Of a DNA stretch of 64,000 nt, positions 32,508 to 41,736 are shown piece after piece. The notes beneath the pieces are model-generated. The model was not told the origin of the DNA and did no database searches. It worked only from the letters and a program-made list of their open reading frames with translations. The stretch comes from Paraplanobispora takensis (lineage in GTDB: Bacteria; Actinomycetota; Actinomycetes; Streptosporangiales; Streptosporangiaceae): NCBI RefSeq assembly GCF_016863195.1, contig NZ_BOOK01000005.1, positions 248,001-312,000 of the forward strand, written 5' to 3'. The position numbers and the translations under genes were made by a program. Each line of letters opens with the position of its first letter. Positions within the stretch are counted from its first letter, which is position 1.

Positions 32508-32547
32508 CAAGATAATTGATATCCGGCGAGATATCTCGATGTCAAGA
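32499..32547. promoter_or_regulatory. Two MarR-type operators in the tam-marR divergent gap
   Basis: TCTTGA-CA-TCAAGA (32499-32512) is a perfect inverted repeat covering the tam start, and TCTCGA-TG-TCAAGA (32534-32547) is the same with one mismatch. On the minus strand TTGACA (32545-32540) and TATCAA (32521-32516), spaced 18 bp, could be the tam promoter. One repressor could close both genes. Confidence 0.6.
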
Positions 32548-32564
32548 AAGATAGACTGCGTGTC

Positions 32565-33095
32565 ATGACCCCGCAGCACCCCGAGCGGACCGAGGACGAA
32601 GTCGATCGTCTGGTCGCGGCGTGGCGACAGGAACGCCTGGATCTCGACGTCGAGCCGCTCCAGGTGCTCAGCCGCGTCTCCAGGCTCGCCCGCCATCTCG
32701 ACCGCGCCCGCCGGGCCGCCTTCGCCGAGCACGACCTGGAGAACTGGGAGTTCGACGTGCTCACCGCCCTGCGCCGGGCCGGCTCGCCGTACGAGCTGAG
32801 CCCGGGGGCGCTGCTGCGCGCGACCCTGGTGACCTCCGGGACGATGACCAACCGGATCGACCGCCTGGCCGCGGCCGGTCTCGTGCGGCGCCGCCCGGAT
32901 CCCGAGGACCGGCGCGGCGTGCTGGTCTCGCTGACCGAGGCCGGGCGCAAGAGGGTGGACGGCGCCTTCTCCGACCTGCTGCGCCGCGAGCGCGAACTGC
33001 TGGCCGGCCTCGGACAGCATGAACAGCAGACCCTGGCGAGCCTGCTGCGCACGCTACTCATCCCCTTTGACGCGACCGACAACGGAGCGCATTGA
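32565..33095 (+). CDS. MarR-family transcriptional regulator
   Basis: A 176-residue winged-helix regulator. The DNA-binding core has LENWEFDVLTALRRAG, SPGALLRATLVTSGTMTNRIDRLAAAGLVRRRPDPEDRRGVLVSLTEAGRKRVD, with the DxRG wing typical of MarR. Helices at both ends form the dimer interface. Its start lies 57 bp from the tam start on the other strand, with two matching operators between. Ligand unknown. Confidence 0.9.
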   Translation: MTPQHPERTEDEVDRLVAAWRQERLDLDVEPLQVLSRVSRLARHLDRARRAAFAEHDLENWEFDVLTALRRAGSPYELSPGALLRATLVTSGTMTNRIDRLAAAGLVRRRPDPEDRRGVLVSLTEAGRKRVDGAFSDLLRRERELLAGLGQHEQQTLASLLRTLLIPFDATDNGAH

Positions 33096-33185
33096 CCCCC
33101 TCTGCCCGCTGACCACGTCCTAAACACATCCGGGAGAGATCGTTTCCGGCCGGGCGCCCCGCCGGAGCGCCGCCTCGGGGGTGCT

Positions 33186-33209
33186 CCCGGTGCCCGCCGG
33201 GCAACCGGG
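33186..33209. terminator. Hairpin between convergent marR and ABC-F genes
   Basis: CCCGGT plus GCCC pair with GGGC plus ACCGGG around a GCC loop, with one bulged A. It is 16 bp past the ABC-F stop and suits both directions. Confidence 0.45.
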
Positions 33210-33225
33210 CCGTACGGCGGGCCGG

Positions 33226-35037
33226 TCACTCGCCGAGACGGTCGGCGACCTCCAGCCACTCGCCCTCGACGGACTCCTTCTCCGCCTGCACGGCCTTGAG
33301 GTCGGCGTCCAGCTCGGCCAGGCGGCCGTAGTCGGCGGCGGCCTCGGCCATGGCGTCGTGCAGCTTGGCCTCCCGGCCGCTCAGCTTGTCGAGCTGGCGT
33401 TCCAGGCGGGACAGCTCCTTGCGCAGCTCGCGCTCCTCCTTGGCCGACAGGCCCGGCTCCGCCGCGGGGGCGGCCGCGGCGGAGGCGACGGCCGTCCCGG
33501 AGGAGGCCGGTCCCGAGGCCGCGCGGGCGGACAGGGCGCCGCCGGCGGCACGCCGCTGGAGGTATTCGTCCACGCCGCCGGGGAGCATCGACAACCTGCC
33601 GTCGCCCAGCAGGGCCACGCACCGGTCGGCCACCCGCTCCAGGAAGTAGCGGTCGTGGCTGACCAGGATCAGCGTGCCGGGCCAGCCGTCGAGCAGGTCC
33701 TCCAGCTCGTTCAGCGTCTCGATGTCGAGGTCGTTGGTCGGCTCGTCCAGCAGCAGCACGTTCGGGTCGTCCATGAGCAGCCGGAGCAGCTGCAGGCGGC
33801 GGCGCTCGCCGCCCGACAGGTCGCCGACGACCTTCCACTGCGCCTCCCCCTTGAAGCCGAGGCGCTCCAGCAGCTGGGAGGCGGTCCACTCCCTCTTGCC
33901 GACCTGGATGAACTTGCGGATCTCCTCCACCGTCTCCAGGACCCGGCGCGCGGGGTCGAGCTCGGCCAGCTCCTGCGACAGGTGCGCCAGCCGGACCGTC
34001 TTGCCCCGCACGACCTTGCCGGAGTCGGGCTGCACCGTGCCGGCCAGCAGGCGCAGCACCGAGGACTTGCCCGAGCCGTTCACGCCGATCAGGCCGATGC
34101 GGTCGCCGGGCCCGAACTGCCAGGTGCAGCCGTCCAGGACCTGCGGGCCCCGGCCGGGACCCCCGGCGTGCAGGGTCACCTCCTCCAGGTCGTAGACCGT
34201 ACGGCCCAGCCGGGCGGTGGCGAACTTCACCAGCTCGACGCTCTCGCGGGCCGGCGGCTCGTCGGCGATCAGGGCCTGGGCCGCATCGATGCGGAACTTC
34301 GGCTTGGAGGTGCGGGCGGGCGGGCCGCGCCGCAGCCAGGCGATCTCCTTGCGCATCAGGTTCTGGCGGCGGGCCTCGGAGGCCGCGGCGATCCGGGCGC
34401 GCTCGGCCTTGGCCAGCACGTAGGCGGCGTAACCGCCCTCGTAGCGCTCGACCGCGCCGTCGACGACCTCCCAGGTGCGGGTGGAGACCGCGTCCAGGAA
34501 CCACCGGTCGTGGGTGACGACCAGCAGCGCGCTCTTGCGCGCCGACAGGTGCCGGGCCAGCCAGTCGATGGCCTCGATGTCGAGGTGGTTGGTCGGCTCG
34601 TCGAGGATGATCAGGTCGTGCTCGCCGATGAGCAGCCTGGCCAGCGCCGTACGGCGGCGCTCACCGCCCGACAGGCTCCCGGCCGGGGCCGACAGGTCGA
34701 CGTCGCCGAGCAGGTTGGCGAGGATCTCGCGGACGCCGGCGTCACCGGCCCACTCGTGCTCGGCCCTGCCCTCCAGGACGATGTCGCCGACCGAGCGCGC
34801 CGGGTCCAGGTCGTCGCCCTGGGACAGCACGCCGACGTGCAGGCCCCGGTTGTGCGTGACCCGCCCGGAGTCGGGCCTGAGATTCCCGGCGATCATCGAG
34901 ATCAGCGTCGTCTTGCCGCCGCCGTTGCGGCCCACCACGCCGATCCGGTCGCCCGCCTCGATGCCGAGGGAGACGTCCTTCAGCAGTGGCTTGGGGCCGT
35001 AGGAGTGGGAGACCGACTCAAGGTTGACCAGATTCAT
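33226..35037 (-). CDS. ABC-F family ATPase (ribosome-associated type)
   Basis: A 603-residue soluble protein with two ABC domains and no membrane span. First cassette: VGRNGGGKTTLI, LSGGERRRTALA, LDEPTNHLDIEA. Second cassette: IGVNGSGKSSVLRL, LSGGERRRLQLL, LDEPTNDLDIET. A linker between them is rich in Arg and Lys, and the C terminus (about 540-603) is a coiled coil as in Uup-like proteins. Such factors act on the ribosome in translation or antibiotic protection. Start ATG 35037; the open frame further upstream is a shadow of ispE and of the repeat region. Confidence 0.92.
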   Translation of the reverse strand: MNLVNLESVSHSYGPKPLLKDVSLGIEAGDRIGVVGRNGGGKTTLISMIAGNLRPDSGRVTHNRGLHVGVLSQGDDLDPARSVGDIVLEGRAEHEWAGDAGVREILANLLGDVDLSAPAGSLSGGERRRTALARLLIGEHDLIILDEPTNHLDIEAIDWLARHLSARKSALLVVTHDRWFLDAVSTRTWEVVDGAVERYEGGYAAYVLAKAERARIAAASEARRQNLMRKEIAWLRRGPPARTSKPKFRIDAAQALIADEPPARESVELVKFATARLGRTVYDLEEVTLHAGGPGRGPQVLDGCTWQFGPGDRIGLIGVNGSGKSSVLRLLAGTVQPDSGKVVRGKTVRLAHLSQELAELDPARRVLETVEEIRKFIQVGKREWTASQLLERLGFKGEAQWKVVGDLSGGERRRLQLLRLLMDDPNVLLLDEPTNDLDIETLNELEDLLDGWPGTLILVSHDRYFLERVADRCVALLGDGRLSMLPGGVDEYLQRRAAGGALSARAASGPASSGTAVASAAAAPAAEPGLSAKEERELRKELSRLERQLDKLSGREAKLHDAMAEAAADYGRLAELDADLKAVQAEKESVEGEWLEVADRLGE

Positions 35038-35087
35038 CGTCCGACAAGGGTATCCGGTGCCGTACGGCTCCCGCCCCGCGCCGCTGT

Positions 35088-35178
35088 GCAGCCCGGAACC
35101 GCAGCCCGGAACCGCAGCCCGGAACCGCAGCCCGGAACCGCAGCCCGGAACCGGAGCCCGGGAGCGGAGCCCGGAAGC
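35088..35178. repeat. 13-bp tandem repeat (seven units)
   Basis: Five perfect copies of GCAGCCCGGAACC (35088-35152) are followed by two variants (GGAGCCCGGGAGC, GGAGCCCGGAAGC) to 35178. It sits in the promoter-side gap of the ABC-F gene and directly after the ispE stop. The unit is not a multiple of three, in keeping with a non-coding site. Confidence 0.95.
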
Positions 35179-35204
35179 GGAGTGCGCGACGGGCCGGACC
35201 GGGC

Positions 35205-36107
35205 TCACACCACCGTGGGACCCGGGACCGGGCCGTAGGCGGTCAGGACGTCCCGGGCGACCCCCGCCTCCTTCAGCGAGGCGGCCAGCTCGGTGGCGTG
35301 CGCCTCGGACTCGGCCAGGAAGGCGCAGGTCGGGCCGGAGCCGGAGACCAGGCCGCCCAGGGCGCCGCAGGCGCGGCCGGCCTGGAGGGTGCGGCCCAGG
35401 GACTCGCGCAGCGACAGCGCCGCCGGCTGCAGGTCGTTGCTCAGCTCGGCGCCCAGCGCTCTGGCGTCGCCCGCGCGCAGCGCGGCCAGCAGCGCCTCGC
35501 TGGTGCGGGGCAGGGGGACCCCCTGCCCGTCCGCCTCGCGGACGCGGTCGCACTCGCCGTAGACGGTGGCGGTGGACAGGCCGCCGTCGGCGAGGGCGAA
35601 CACCCAGTGGAACGTTCCGCCGACCTCCACCGGGGTCAGCCGCTCGCCCCGGCCGGTGCCCACGGCGGTGCCGCCCAGCAGCGCGAACGGCACGTCGCTG
35701 CCGAGGTCGGCGGCGATCTCCATGAGGTCCTCGGTCGGCAGGCCCAGGCCCCACAGCTCGTTGCAGGCCACCAGGGCCGCCGCGGCGTCGGCGCTGCCGC
35801 CGGCCATGCCGCCGGCCACCGGGATCGCCTTGCGGATGGCCAGGCTCACACCGTAGGAGCGGCCCGCGTGCCGGGCCAGCGCGACGGCGGCCCGGATGGC
35901 GAGGTTGTCGCCGTCCTCCGGCACCTGGTCGGCGGACTCGCCCTCGACCCGGACGCTCATCCCGGTCTCCGCGACGGCCGTGACCTCGTCGAAGACGGAG
36001 ACGGCGTGGAAGACGTTCACCAGGTCGTGGTAGCCGTCGTCCCGGAGCGGGCCGACCGCCAGTTGCAGGTTGACCTTGGCCGGAACGCGCACGGTCACGG
36101 AGTTCAT
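35205..36107 (-). CDS. ispE: 4-diphosphocytidyl-2-C-methyl-D-erythritol kinase
   Basis: IspE phosphorylates CDP-ME in the MEP isoprenoid pathway, which also feeds the prenyl carriers used by the glycan genes here. The GHMP kinase fold is clear: VTVRVPAKVNLQLAVGPLRDDGYHDL, AIPVAGGMAGGSADAAAALVA (ATP loop) and GLVSGSGPTCAFL. ATG 36107 has GGGGGGAC upstream; longer starts add a non-conserved leader. 300 residues, normal length. It follows rsmA, as in Mycobacterium. Confidence 0.93.
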   Translation of the reverse strand: MNSVTVRVPAKVNLQLAVGPLRDDGYHDLVNVFHAVSVFDEVTAVAETGMSVRVEGESADQVPEDGDNLAIRAAVALARHAGRSYGVSLAIRKAIPVAGGMAGGSADAAAALVACNELWGLGLPTEDLMEIAADLGSDVPFALLGGTAVGTGRGERLTPVEVGGTFHWVFALADGGLSTATVYGECDRVREADGQGVPLPRTSEALLAALRAGDARALGAELSNDLQPAALSLRESLGRTLQAGRACGALGGLVSGSGPTCAFLAESEAHATELAASLKEAGVARDVLTAYGPVPGPTVV

Positions 36108-36214
36108 GCGTCCCCCCACGGCACGCTCGCTAGTCACGGTGTCCGATCGTAACGGGATCGCCCTCGCGCCCACGCCAACCCCACAGCGAATCCCGCCATG
36201 TGCGGCGAATCCCG

Positions 36215-37060
36215 CTATGCGCGGTTCTCTGCGATCCGGGCGAAATCCTGGACCGTGAGCTGCTCGCCCCGCGCCGACGGGTCGACCCCGGCCGCGCGCA
36301 GGGCCTGCTCGGCGGCGGCGGCCGTACCGGCCCAGGAGGCCAGGGCGGCGCGCAGCGTCTTGCGGCGCTGGGCGAAGGCGGCGTCCACGACGGCGAAGAC
36401 CTCCTGCCGGGTGGCCCGGGTGGACGGGGGCTCGCGACGGGTCATCGCGACCAGCCCGGAGTCGACGTTGGGCACCGGCCAGAAGACCGTACGGCCCACC
36501 GGACCGGCCCGGCGCACGTCGGCGTACCAGGCCGCCTTGACCGAGGGGACGCCGTAGATCTTCGAGCCCGGTGCGGCGGCCAGCCGGTCGGCGACCTCGG
36601 CCTGGACCATGACCAGGATGTTCCGGAGCGAGGGCAGGGTCTCCAGCAGGTGCAGCACCACCGGCACCGAGACGTTGTAGGGCAGGTTGGCCACCAGCGC
36701 GGTCGGCTTGTCCTCGGGCAGTTCCTCCGGCCGGACGCGCATGGCGTCGGCGGGCACCACGGTGAGCCGGTCGGCCAGCTCGGGGGCGCGCTCGGCGACC
36801 GTCAGCGGGAGCTGGGCGGCGAGGACCGGATCGATCTCCACCGCGACCACCGCCCGGACCTCGGGCAGCAGCGCCAGGGTCAGCGAGCCCAGACCGGGCC
36901 CGACCTCGATGACCACGTCGTCGGGGCGGAGCTCGGCCACCCGGACGATCCGGCGGACCGTACCGCCGTCGATCACGAAGTTCTGGCCGAGCTTCTTCGT
37001 CGGACGAATGTCGAGCTTATCCGCCAAATTACGTATTTCTACCGGCCCCAGAAGGCTCAT
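36215..37060 (-). CDS. rsmA: 16S rRNA (A1518/A1519) dimethyltransferase
   Basis: RsmA/KsgA dimethylates two adenines near the 3' end of 16S rRNA. Motifs: [10 protein letters not shown] at the start, [17 protein letters not shown] (motif I), [11 protein letters not shown], and the N6-adenine signature [12 protein letters not shown]. The C-terminal domain has [15 protein letters not shown] 37060 gives 281 residues; the upstream extension to 37375 is a kinase-gene shadow. Confidence 0.95.
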   Translation of the reverse strand: MSLLGPVEIRNLADKLDIRPTKKLGQNFVIDGGTVRRIVRVAELRPDDVVIEVGPGLGSLTLALLPEVRAVVAVEIDPVLAAQLPLTVAERAPELADRLTVVPADAMRVRPEELPEDKPTALVANLPYNVSVPVVLHLLETLPSLRNILVMVQAEVADRLAAAPGSKIYGVPSVKAAWYADVRRAGPVGRTVFWPVPNVDSGLVAMTRREPPSTRATRQEVFAVVDAAFAQRRKTLRAALASWAGTAAAAEQALRAAGVDPSARGEQLTVQDFARIAENRA

Positions 37061-37214
37061 GCTTGTTCCTCGTCCACCGGCGCGAAACCCGTCCCCGACC
37101 GGTCCCAGAACCCCCGGCCACACTCCTCGACCATCTTCTCCCCCCAAGCCATCCAACAAGTTTCGCGCATCGAACGCCATGTGACGACGCATCATGGACA
37201 CGGGAGGTTCCGTT

Positions 37215-39098
37215 ATGGATACCGTTACCCCACGGGGGATGACCGGAGAGGAAGGGGAGTTCCCCGGTGGACAGGACGTGAACCAGCCCGGTGTCGGGGG
37301 ACTGCGCGCCGGCGATCCCGAGCAGATCGGGCCGTATCGCCTGCTGGGCCGCCTCGGTGAGGGCGGCATGGGCACCGTTTACCTCGCCCTGGCGCCGACG
37401 GGGCGGCCGGTGGCGGTCAAGGTGGTCAAGGCGGAGTTCGCCGTCGAAGAGGGCTTCGCGGCGCGCTTCCACGCGGAGGTCGACAACGCCCGCCGCGTGG
37501 CCTCCTTCTGCACGGCCCAGGTGCTCGACAACGGCAACGACGGCAGCGGCCGTCCCTACATGGTGACCGAGTACATCGCGGGCACCCCCCTGTCCCGCCA
37601 GATCTCCCAGCACGGCGCGCTCGAACCCGGGCCGCTGCACGGCGTGGCCCTCGGGGTCGCCGCCGCGCTGGCCGCGATCCACGTGGCCGGGCTGGTCCAC
37701 CGGGACCTCAAGCCCGCCAACGTGATCCTGTCCATGTCCGGGCCGCGGGTGATCGACTTCGGCATCGCCCGGGCGCTGGACTCCACCTCCGGCTTCACCA
37801 AGTCGGGCGAGGTGCTCGGCAGCCCCGGCTGGTGGGCCCCCGAGCAGGTGCGCGGCCAGGAGATCACCCCGGCCGCCGACGTGTTCGCCTGGGGCTGCCT
37901 GGTCGCCTACGCCGGCAACGGCCGCCACCCCTACGGCCGGGGCGACATGATCACCATGGCCACCCGGCTGCTCAACAGCCCGCCCGACCTGGGCGCGCTG
38001 CCCGCGCCGCTGAACGACCTGGCCCGCCGGGCCACCGCGATGGACCCCTATCAGCGCCCCACCGCCCAGGACCTGCTGATCGCCCTCGTCGGCGGCGGGA
38101 TCGCGGCCCCGTCGGCGCAGCGGCCCGCCGACCCGCCGACGCTGATCGCCACCGACGTGCTCAACGAGTCGTGGCAGCCCCCGCCCAACGTGGAGCCCGA
38201 CTCCACCCGGACGCTCGGAACCCTCGGCGCCCTGGGCCCCGACACCGTCCCGCCGCCCCCGTACCCCTGGACGACCGGCCCCACCCCCTCCGGCCCCGAG
38301 GGCGCCCAGACCACGCCCACTCCCCCGCCCGGGCTCTCCCCCGCCCCGGCGACCCCCGTGCCCGGCTCCGGCGCCTTCACCGCCCCGGCCGGTCCGGGCG
38401 CCCCGCAGGAGCACGACTCCCCGCCCCCGCGGGGGGCCTCCTCCGGTCCGCGGGCCCTGTCCGTCTCCGACACCTCACCGGGCTCGGTGCGCTCGTCCGA
38501 TCTCCGGGGCCGGGCCCCGGCACCGGAGATCCCCCCCGACATCCTGCCCGGCATCCCCGCCACGATCCCGCCCGGCCCGCCCGCCCGGGAGAGCCGGCGG
38601 AACTGGATCATCGCCGGGATCGCCGCGGTGCTCGCGCTGGCGGTGACCGCGGTCGTGCTGCTCAACATCGGCCAAGAGCGCGGGCGCCGGGAGCCCCCGC
38701 CGCCCACCCCGACCGGCCTCACCGACGTCGGCCGCCCGGTCGCGCTCGGCTCCCCCATCGAGGACCCGCAGTTGCTGATCCCCCGCTCCCCGGCCTGCGG
38801 CCTGGTCTCCTACCAGGGCGCCAGGCCGTCGCAGGGCCAGTTCTGCGTGGTCCGCTGGACCCTGCTCAACACCGGCGGGAAGCTGGTCGCGCTCGGCCGC
38901 GACCCTCTCGTCCTGGTCGACGACCGGGGACAGTCCCACACCCCCAAGCCGGTCACCGAGGGCCTGCCCAGCGCCCTGGTCCCCGGCGAGAGAGTGGACG
39001 GCGTGCTCGTCTACGACCTGCCCCCGGTCCGCAAACCGGCCAAACTGACCGGCCAGGTGATCGAGGGCGGCGAGAAGATCGAGGTGAGGCTGTCATGA
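37215..39098 (+). CDS. Membrane Ser/Thr protein kinase of the PknB group
   Basis: A 627-residue kinase with cytoplasmic catalytic domain, Pro/Ser/Thr-rich linker, one membrane helix and an external domain. [15 protein letters not shown] (about 44-58) is the P-loop, the VAIK-equivalent lysine is about residue 69, HRDLKPANV is at 162-170, DFG at 181-183, and [10 protein letters not shown] is the activation-segment end. TM is [20 protein letters not shown] (about 464-483). The external part has [13 protein letters not shown], resembling DUF4352/Ig-like sensor domains. GGGAGG at 37202 fixes ATG 37215. It overlaps the FG-GAP gene by ATGA, so signal and secreted partner are probably co-made. Confidence 0.9.
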   Translation: MDTVTPRGMTGEEGEFPGGQDVNQPGVGGLRAGDPEQIGPYRLLGRLGEGGMGTVYLALAPTGRPVAVKVVKAEFAVEEGFAARFHAEVDNARRVASFCTAQVLDNGNDGSGRPYMVTEYIAGTPLSRQISQHGALEPGPLHGVALGVAAALAAIHVAGLVHRDLKPANVILSMSGPRVIDFGIARALDSTSGFTKSGEVLGSPGWWAPEQVRGQEITPAADVFAWGCLVAYAGNGRHPYGRGDMITMATRLLNSPPDLGALPAPLNDLARRATAMDPYQRPTAQDLLIALVGGGIAAPSAQRPADPPTLIATDVLNESWQPPPNVEPDSTRTLGTLGALGPDTVPPPPYPWTTGPTPSGPEGAQTTPTPPPGLSPAPATPVPGSGAFTAPAGPGAPQEHDSPPPRGASSGPRALSVSDTSPGSVRSSDLRGRAPAPEIPPDILPGIPATIPPGPPARESRRNWIIAGIAAVLALAVTAVVLLNIGQERGRREPPPPTPTGLTDVGRPVALGSPIEDPQLLIPRSPACGLVSYQGARPSQGQFCVVRWTLLNTGGKLVALGRDPLVLVDDRGQSHTPKPVTEGLPSALVPGERVDGVLVYDLPPVRKPAKLTGQVIEGGEKIEVRLS

Positions 39099-40492
39099 GA
39101 TCCCTGCTCTCCCTCCTGCTCGCCGCCGCGCTCCCGCTGACCGCCTCGGCCCCGCCCTTCCCCGCTTCCGCGCACGCCTCCGCCCCGTCCTCCGCCGCCT
39201 GCACCTCGGCCGAGGGCAGCGACTTCGACGGCGACGGGGTGGACGACAGCGCGGTCGGCGACCCGTTCGCGGACACCGTGCGGGCCGAGAGCTCCGGGGC
39301 CGTGCACGTATTGTCGGGCCGCAGCGGCGGCGGCACGGTCGTGACCGCCGCCGAGCCCGCCGCGGGCGACGGCTTCGGCTGGTCGGTGCAGCTGGCCCAC
39401 CTCGACGACGACCGCTGCGCCGACCTGCTGGTCGGCGCCCCCTACGCCGACGTGCAGGGCCGAGAGGACGCCGGCGCCGTCTACGCGATCTACGGCGGGG
39501 GGTCGCAGCGCGAGCCCGTGCGCCTGATCGCCCCCGAGCCCGAGGCCGACGCCCACTTCGGCTGGTCGGTGACCGCGCGCGGACCCCTGGTCGCCATCGG
39601 GGCGCCGCACGAGAACGACGGCGGGGTGGCCGACGCCGGCGCCGTCTACCTGGCCGGCGCCGACGCGCTGACCACCCTGCGGCGCGTCTCCCAGAACACC
39701 GACGGCGTCACCGGCAACGCCGAGGTCGGCGACATGTTCGGCTGGGCGGTGGAGCTCGGCAAGCTGGGCGGGGACGCCGGCGAGCTCGACCTCGCGATCG
39801 GCCTGCCGTACGAGAACGACGACGGCCTGGGCGTGCAGGTCGGCGAGGGCAAGCTCGACTCGGGGGCGATCGGGATCCTGTTCGACGTGGCCGAGAACAC
39901 CGGCAAGCAGGTCAGCAAGAAGTGGGACCTGCGGGAGATCACCGAGGCCGAGGCCGGTGACCGGTTCGGCTACTCCCTGGCCTACGGCGAGGAGGGCGAC
40001 ACCTCCTACCTCGCGGTGGGCGCGCCCCTCGGCGACGGCGGGCCGGTGAAGAACTCCGGCCTGGTCCAGCTCTTCCAGGCCTCCAGCACCGCGGAGATCA
40101 CCCCGGCCGCCACCTTCCACCGCGACCGCGAGGGGGTCGCCGGCGACGGCTACGGCTACGCCGTGGCGTTCAGCGAGGGCGGGGGCCTGCGGCTGGCCGT
40201 GGGGATCCCCTTCGCCGGGTCCGGCAGGACCGGCGCCGTAAACCTGATCACCGTGGGCGATCCCGACCAGACCCGGCTGGTGACCGGAGAGAGCGCCGGC
40301 GAGCGCTTCGGCTGGTCGGTGGCCTCCGCCGGGAACAAGCTGGTCGTCGGCGCCCCCGACCGCGAGGGCTCGGGAGGCGCGGCGCTGCTGGGCCGCAACG
40401 ACGGCGCCGTCACCCCGGTCGCTCCGGGCGCGGGGCAGTTGCCCGTCCTCGACGGCGGGGCCTCGGTCGACTTCGGGGCGGCCGTCGGCTAG
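39095..40492 (+). CDS. Secreted FG-GAP (integrin-alpha-like) beta-propeller protein
   Basis: A signal peptide ([19 protein letters not shown]) is followed by a DFDGDGVDD calcium-type loop and six FG-type repeats: GFGWSV, HFGWSV, MFGWAV, RFGYSL, GYGYAV and RFGWSV, each with a VGAP/IGAP-like strand. This predicts a six- or seven-bladed propeller of about 425 mature residues, probably binding a carbohydrate or protein at the surface. The gene is coupled to a membrane Ser/Thr kinase by ATGA. No catalytic residues were recognised. Confidence 0.85.
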   Translation: MRSLLSLLLAAALPLTASAPPFPASAHASAPSSAACTSAEGSDFDGDGVDDSAVGDPFADTVRAESSGAVHVLSGRSGGGTVVTAAEPAAGDGFGWSVQLAHLDDDRCADLLVGAPYADVQGREDAGAVYAIYGGGSQREPVRLIAPEPEADAHFGWSVTARGPLVAIGAPHENDGGVADAGAVYLAGADALTTLRRVSQNTDGVTGNAEVGDMFGWAVELGKLGGDAGELDLAIGLPYENDDGLGVQVGEGKLDSGAIGILFDVAENTGKQVSKKWDLREITEAEAGDRFGYSLAYGEEGDTSYLAVGAPLGDGGPVKNSGLVQLFQASSTAEITPAATFHRDREGVAGDGYGYAVAFSEGGGLRLAVGIPFAGSGRTGAVNLITVGDPDQTRLVTGESAGERFGWSVASAGNKLVVGAPDREGSGGAALLGRNDGAVTPVAPGAGQLPVLDGGASVDFGAAVG

Positions 40493-40564
40493 ATCCCGCC
40501 CTCCCCCTCAAGACCCCCTGTCCTCCGGTGATGCGTCGTCGGCGGAGGGCAGGGTTCCACCTCG

Positions 40565-40641
40565 GGCGCCCCGCCCCGTCGCGGTTCCCCGGAGCCGGTT
40601 CTCCGGAGCCGGTTCTCCGGAGCCGGTCGGGGCGGGGCGCC
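40565..40641. terminator. Long GC hairpin with internal 14-bp repeats between convergent genes
   Basis: Perfect 14-bp arms (GGCGCCCCGCCCCG, 40565-40578, and its complement, 40628-40641) enclose about 50 nt that contain nearly three copies of CCGGAGCCGGTTCT (40589-40627). The repeat units themselves can pair. It stands between the convergent FG-GAP and tatD genes, 18 bp from the tatD stop, so a two-way terminator is likely. Confidence 0.6.
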
Positions 40642-40659
40642 ACCGGGACACCGGGCGGG

Positions 40660-41505
40660 TCACCAGGCGCCGAAGACGCTCTCCCCGTTGGCGCGGATCG
40701 CCGAGGCCAGCTCGTCGGGGTCCATCCCCTTGACCTCGGCCAGGCAGCGCACGATCAGCGGGATGAGATAGGGCGCGTTCGGCTTGCCCCGGTGCGGGAC
40801 CGGCGGCAGGTACGGCGCGTCGGTCTCGACGAGGATCAGCTCCTTGGGCGCCGTCTCGGCCGCCTCGCGCAGGTAGCCGGCGTTCTTGTAGGTGACCGGG
40901 CCGGAGAAGGACATGAAGTAACCGGCCTCGGCGCACCTGGCGGCCATCTCGGCGTCACCGGAGAAGCTGTGGAAGACCACGACGTCCGGGGCCCCCTGGC
41001 CGGCGAGTACGCGCAGCACGTCGTCGTGGGCGTCCCGGTCGTGGATCACCAGCGCCTTGCCGGTCCGCTTGGCGATCTCGATGTGCGCCCGGAAGGAGGC
41101 GTGCTGGTCGTCCTTGGAGGCCCAGTCGCGGTAGTAGTCGAGGCCCGTCTCGCCCACCGCCCTGACCTGCGGCTCGCCCGCCAGCTCCTCGATCTCGGCC
41201 AGGACCTCGGGGATGGCGGCGTGCGCCTCGTTGGGGTGGATCGCCACCCCGGCGTAGACGTCGCGGTGGATGCGGGCGACGTCGGCGTTCCACCGCGAGG
41301 AGGCCAGGTCGTAGCCGATCGTGACCAGCCGGGCCACCCCGACGCTCCGGGCCTGCTCGACGATCCGCTCCACGCTGGCCGCGGCGGCCTGGGCCGCCAG
41401 CGCGACGGGATCGCCGGAGGAGGCCTGGCGGTCGCCCACCATGATGTCGAGATGGCAGTGGCTGTCGAACACTTCGCCGGTCAACGGCTCCGGCGCGGCT
41501 GGCAT
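40660..41505 (-). CDS. tatD: TatD-family metal-dependent DNase
   Basis: A TIM-barrel nuclease with metal ligands in FDSHCHLDI, VAIHPNEA, VGETGLDYYRD, VIHDRDAHDDVL and VETDAPYL. Family members are 3'-5' DNases acting in repair and DNA degradation. ATG 41505 gives 281 residues; GTG 41514 three codons upstream is equally possible, and the longer open frame to 41667 is non-conserved Pro/Gly/Arg sequence. The tatD-metG neighbourhood is conserved in actinomycetes; rpfB, which often lies next to tatD, is not present. Confidence 0.92.
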   Translation of the reverse strand: MPAAPEPLTGEVFDSHCHLDIMVGDRQASSGDPVALAAQAAAASVERIVEQARSVGVARLVTIGYDLASSRWNADVARIHRDVYAGVAIHPNEAHAAIPEVLAEIEELAGEPQVRAVGETGLDYYRDWASKDDQHASFRAHIEIAKRTGKALVIHDRDAHDDVLRVLAGQGAPDVVVFHSFSGDAEMAARCAEAGYFMSFSGPVTYKNAGYLREAAETAPKELILVETDAPYLPPVPHRGKPNAPYLIPLIVRCLAEVKGMDPDELASAIRANGESVFGAW

Positions 41506-41623
41506 CGTGGTCACACGGCCCAACCTACCGGCAGCCGGTCGGGCGGCGTCCTGAGAGCCCGTCGCCGCCGCCGGAGAGCGCACCGCCGTACGGCGACCGC
41601 CCGGACCCGGAAGATCCGCCCGC

Positions 41624-41697
41624 CCGGGCCGGGAGGACCCGCACCGCCCGGACCCAGGAGAACCCACCTGTCCGGGCCGGGAGGACCCGCACCGCCC
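41624..41697. repeat. 26-bp direct repeat between tatD and metG
   Basis: A 26-bp block beginning CCGGGCCGGGAGGACCC occurs at 41624-41649 and again at 41672-41697 without change. The remaining sequence of this 231-bp gap is GC-rich with two CCGTACGG palindromes and no gene. Confidence 0.8.
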
Positions 41698-41736
41698 TGA
41701 CCGCGATGGTCCGGGCGGCCGTACGGCTCCCGCGGG

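Noticed and set aside
32507-34504. 665-codon minus-strand protein across ABC-F and marR
   Set aside because: It is an Arg/Gly/Pro-rich alternative frame of the ABC-F gene and antisense of marR, with no family resemblance.
35088-35178. CRISPR array
   Set aside because: The 13-bp units are directly contiguous without spacers and no cas genes are present. No other array-like structure was found in the window.
33226-35754. 842-codon ABC-F protein
   Set aside because: Residues before MNLVNLESVSHSYG are a shadow of ispE plus the 13-bp repeat; the conserved start is ATG 35037.
37832-40492. 886-codon plus-strand protein
   Set aside because: The first 420 codons are an out-of-frame reading of the kinase gene; the real FG-GAP protein starts at ATG 39095 with a signal peptide.
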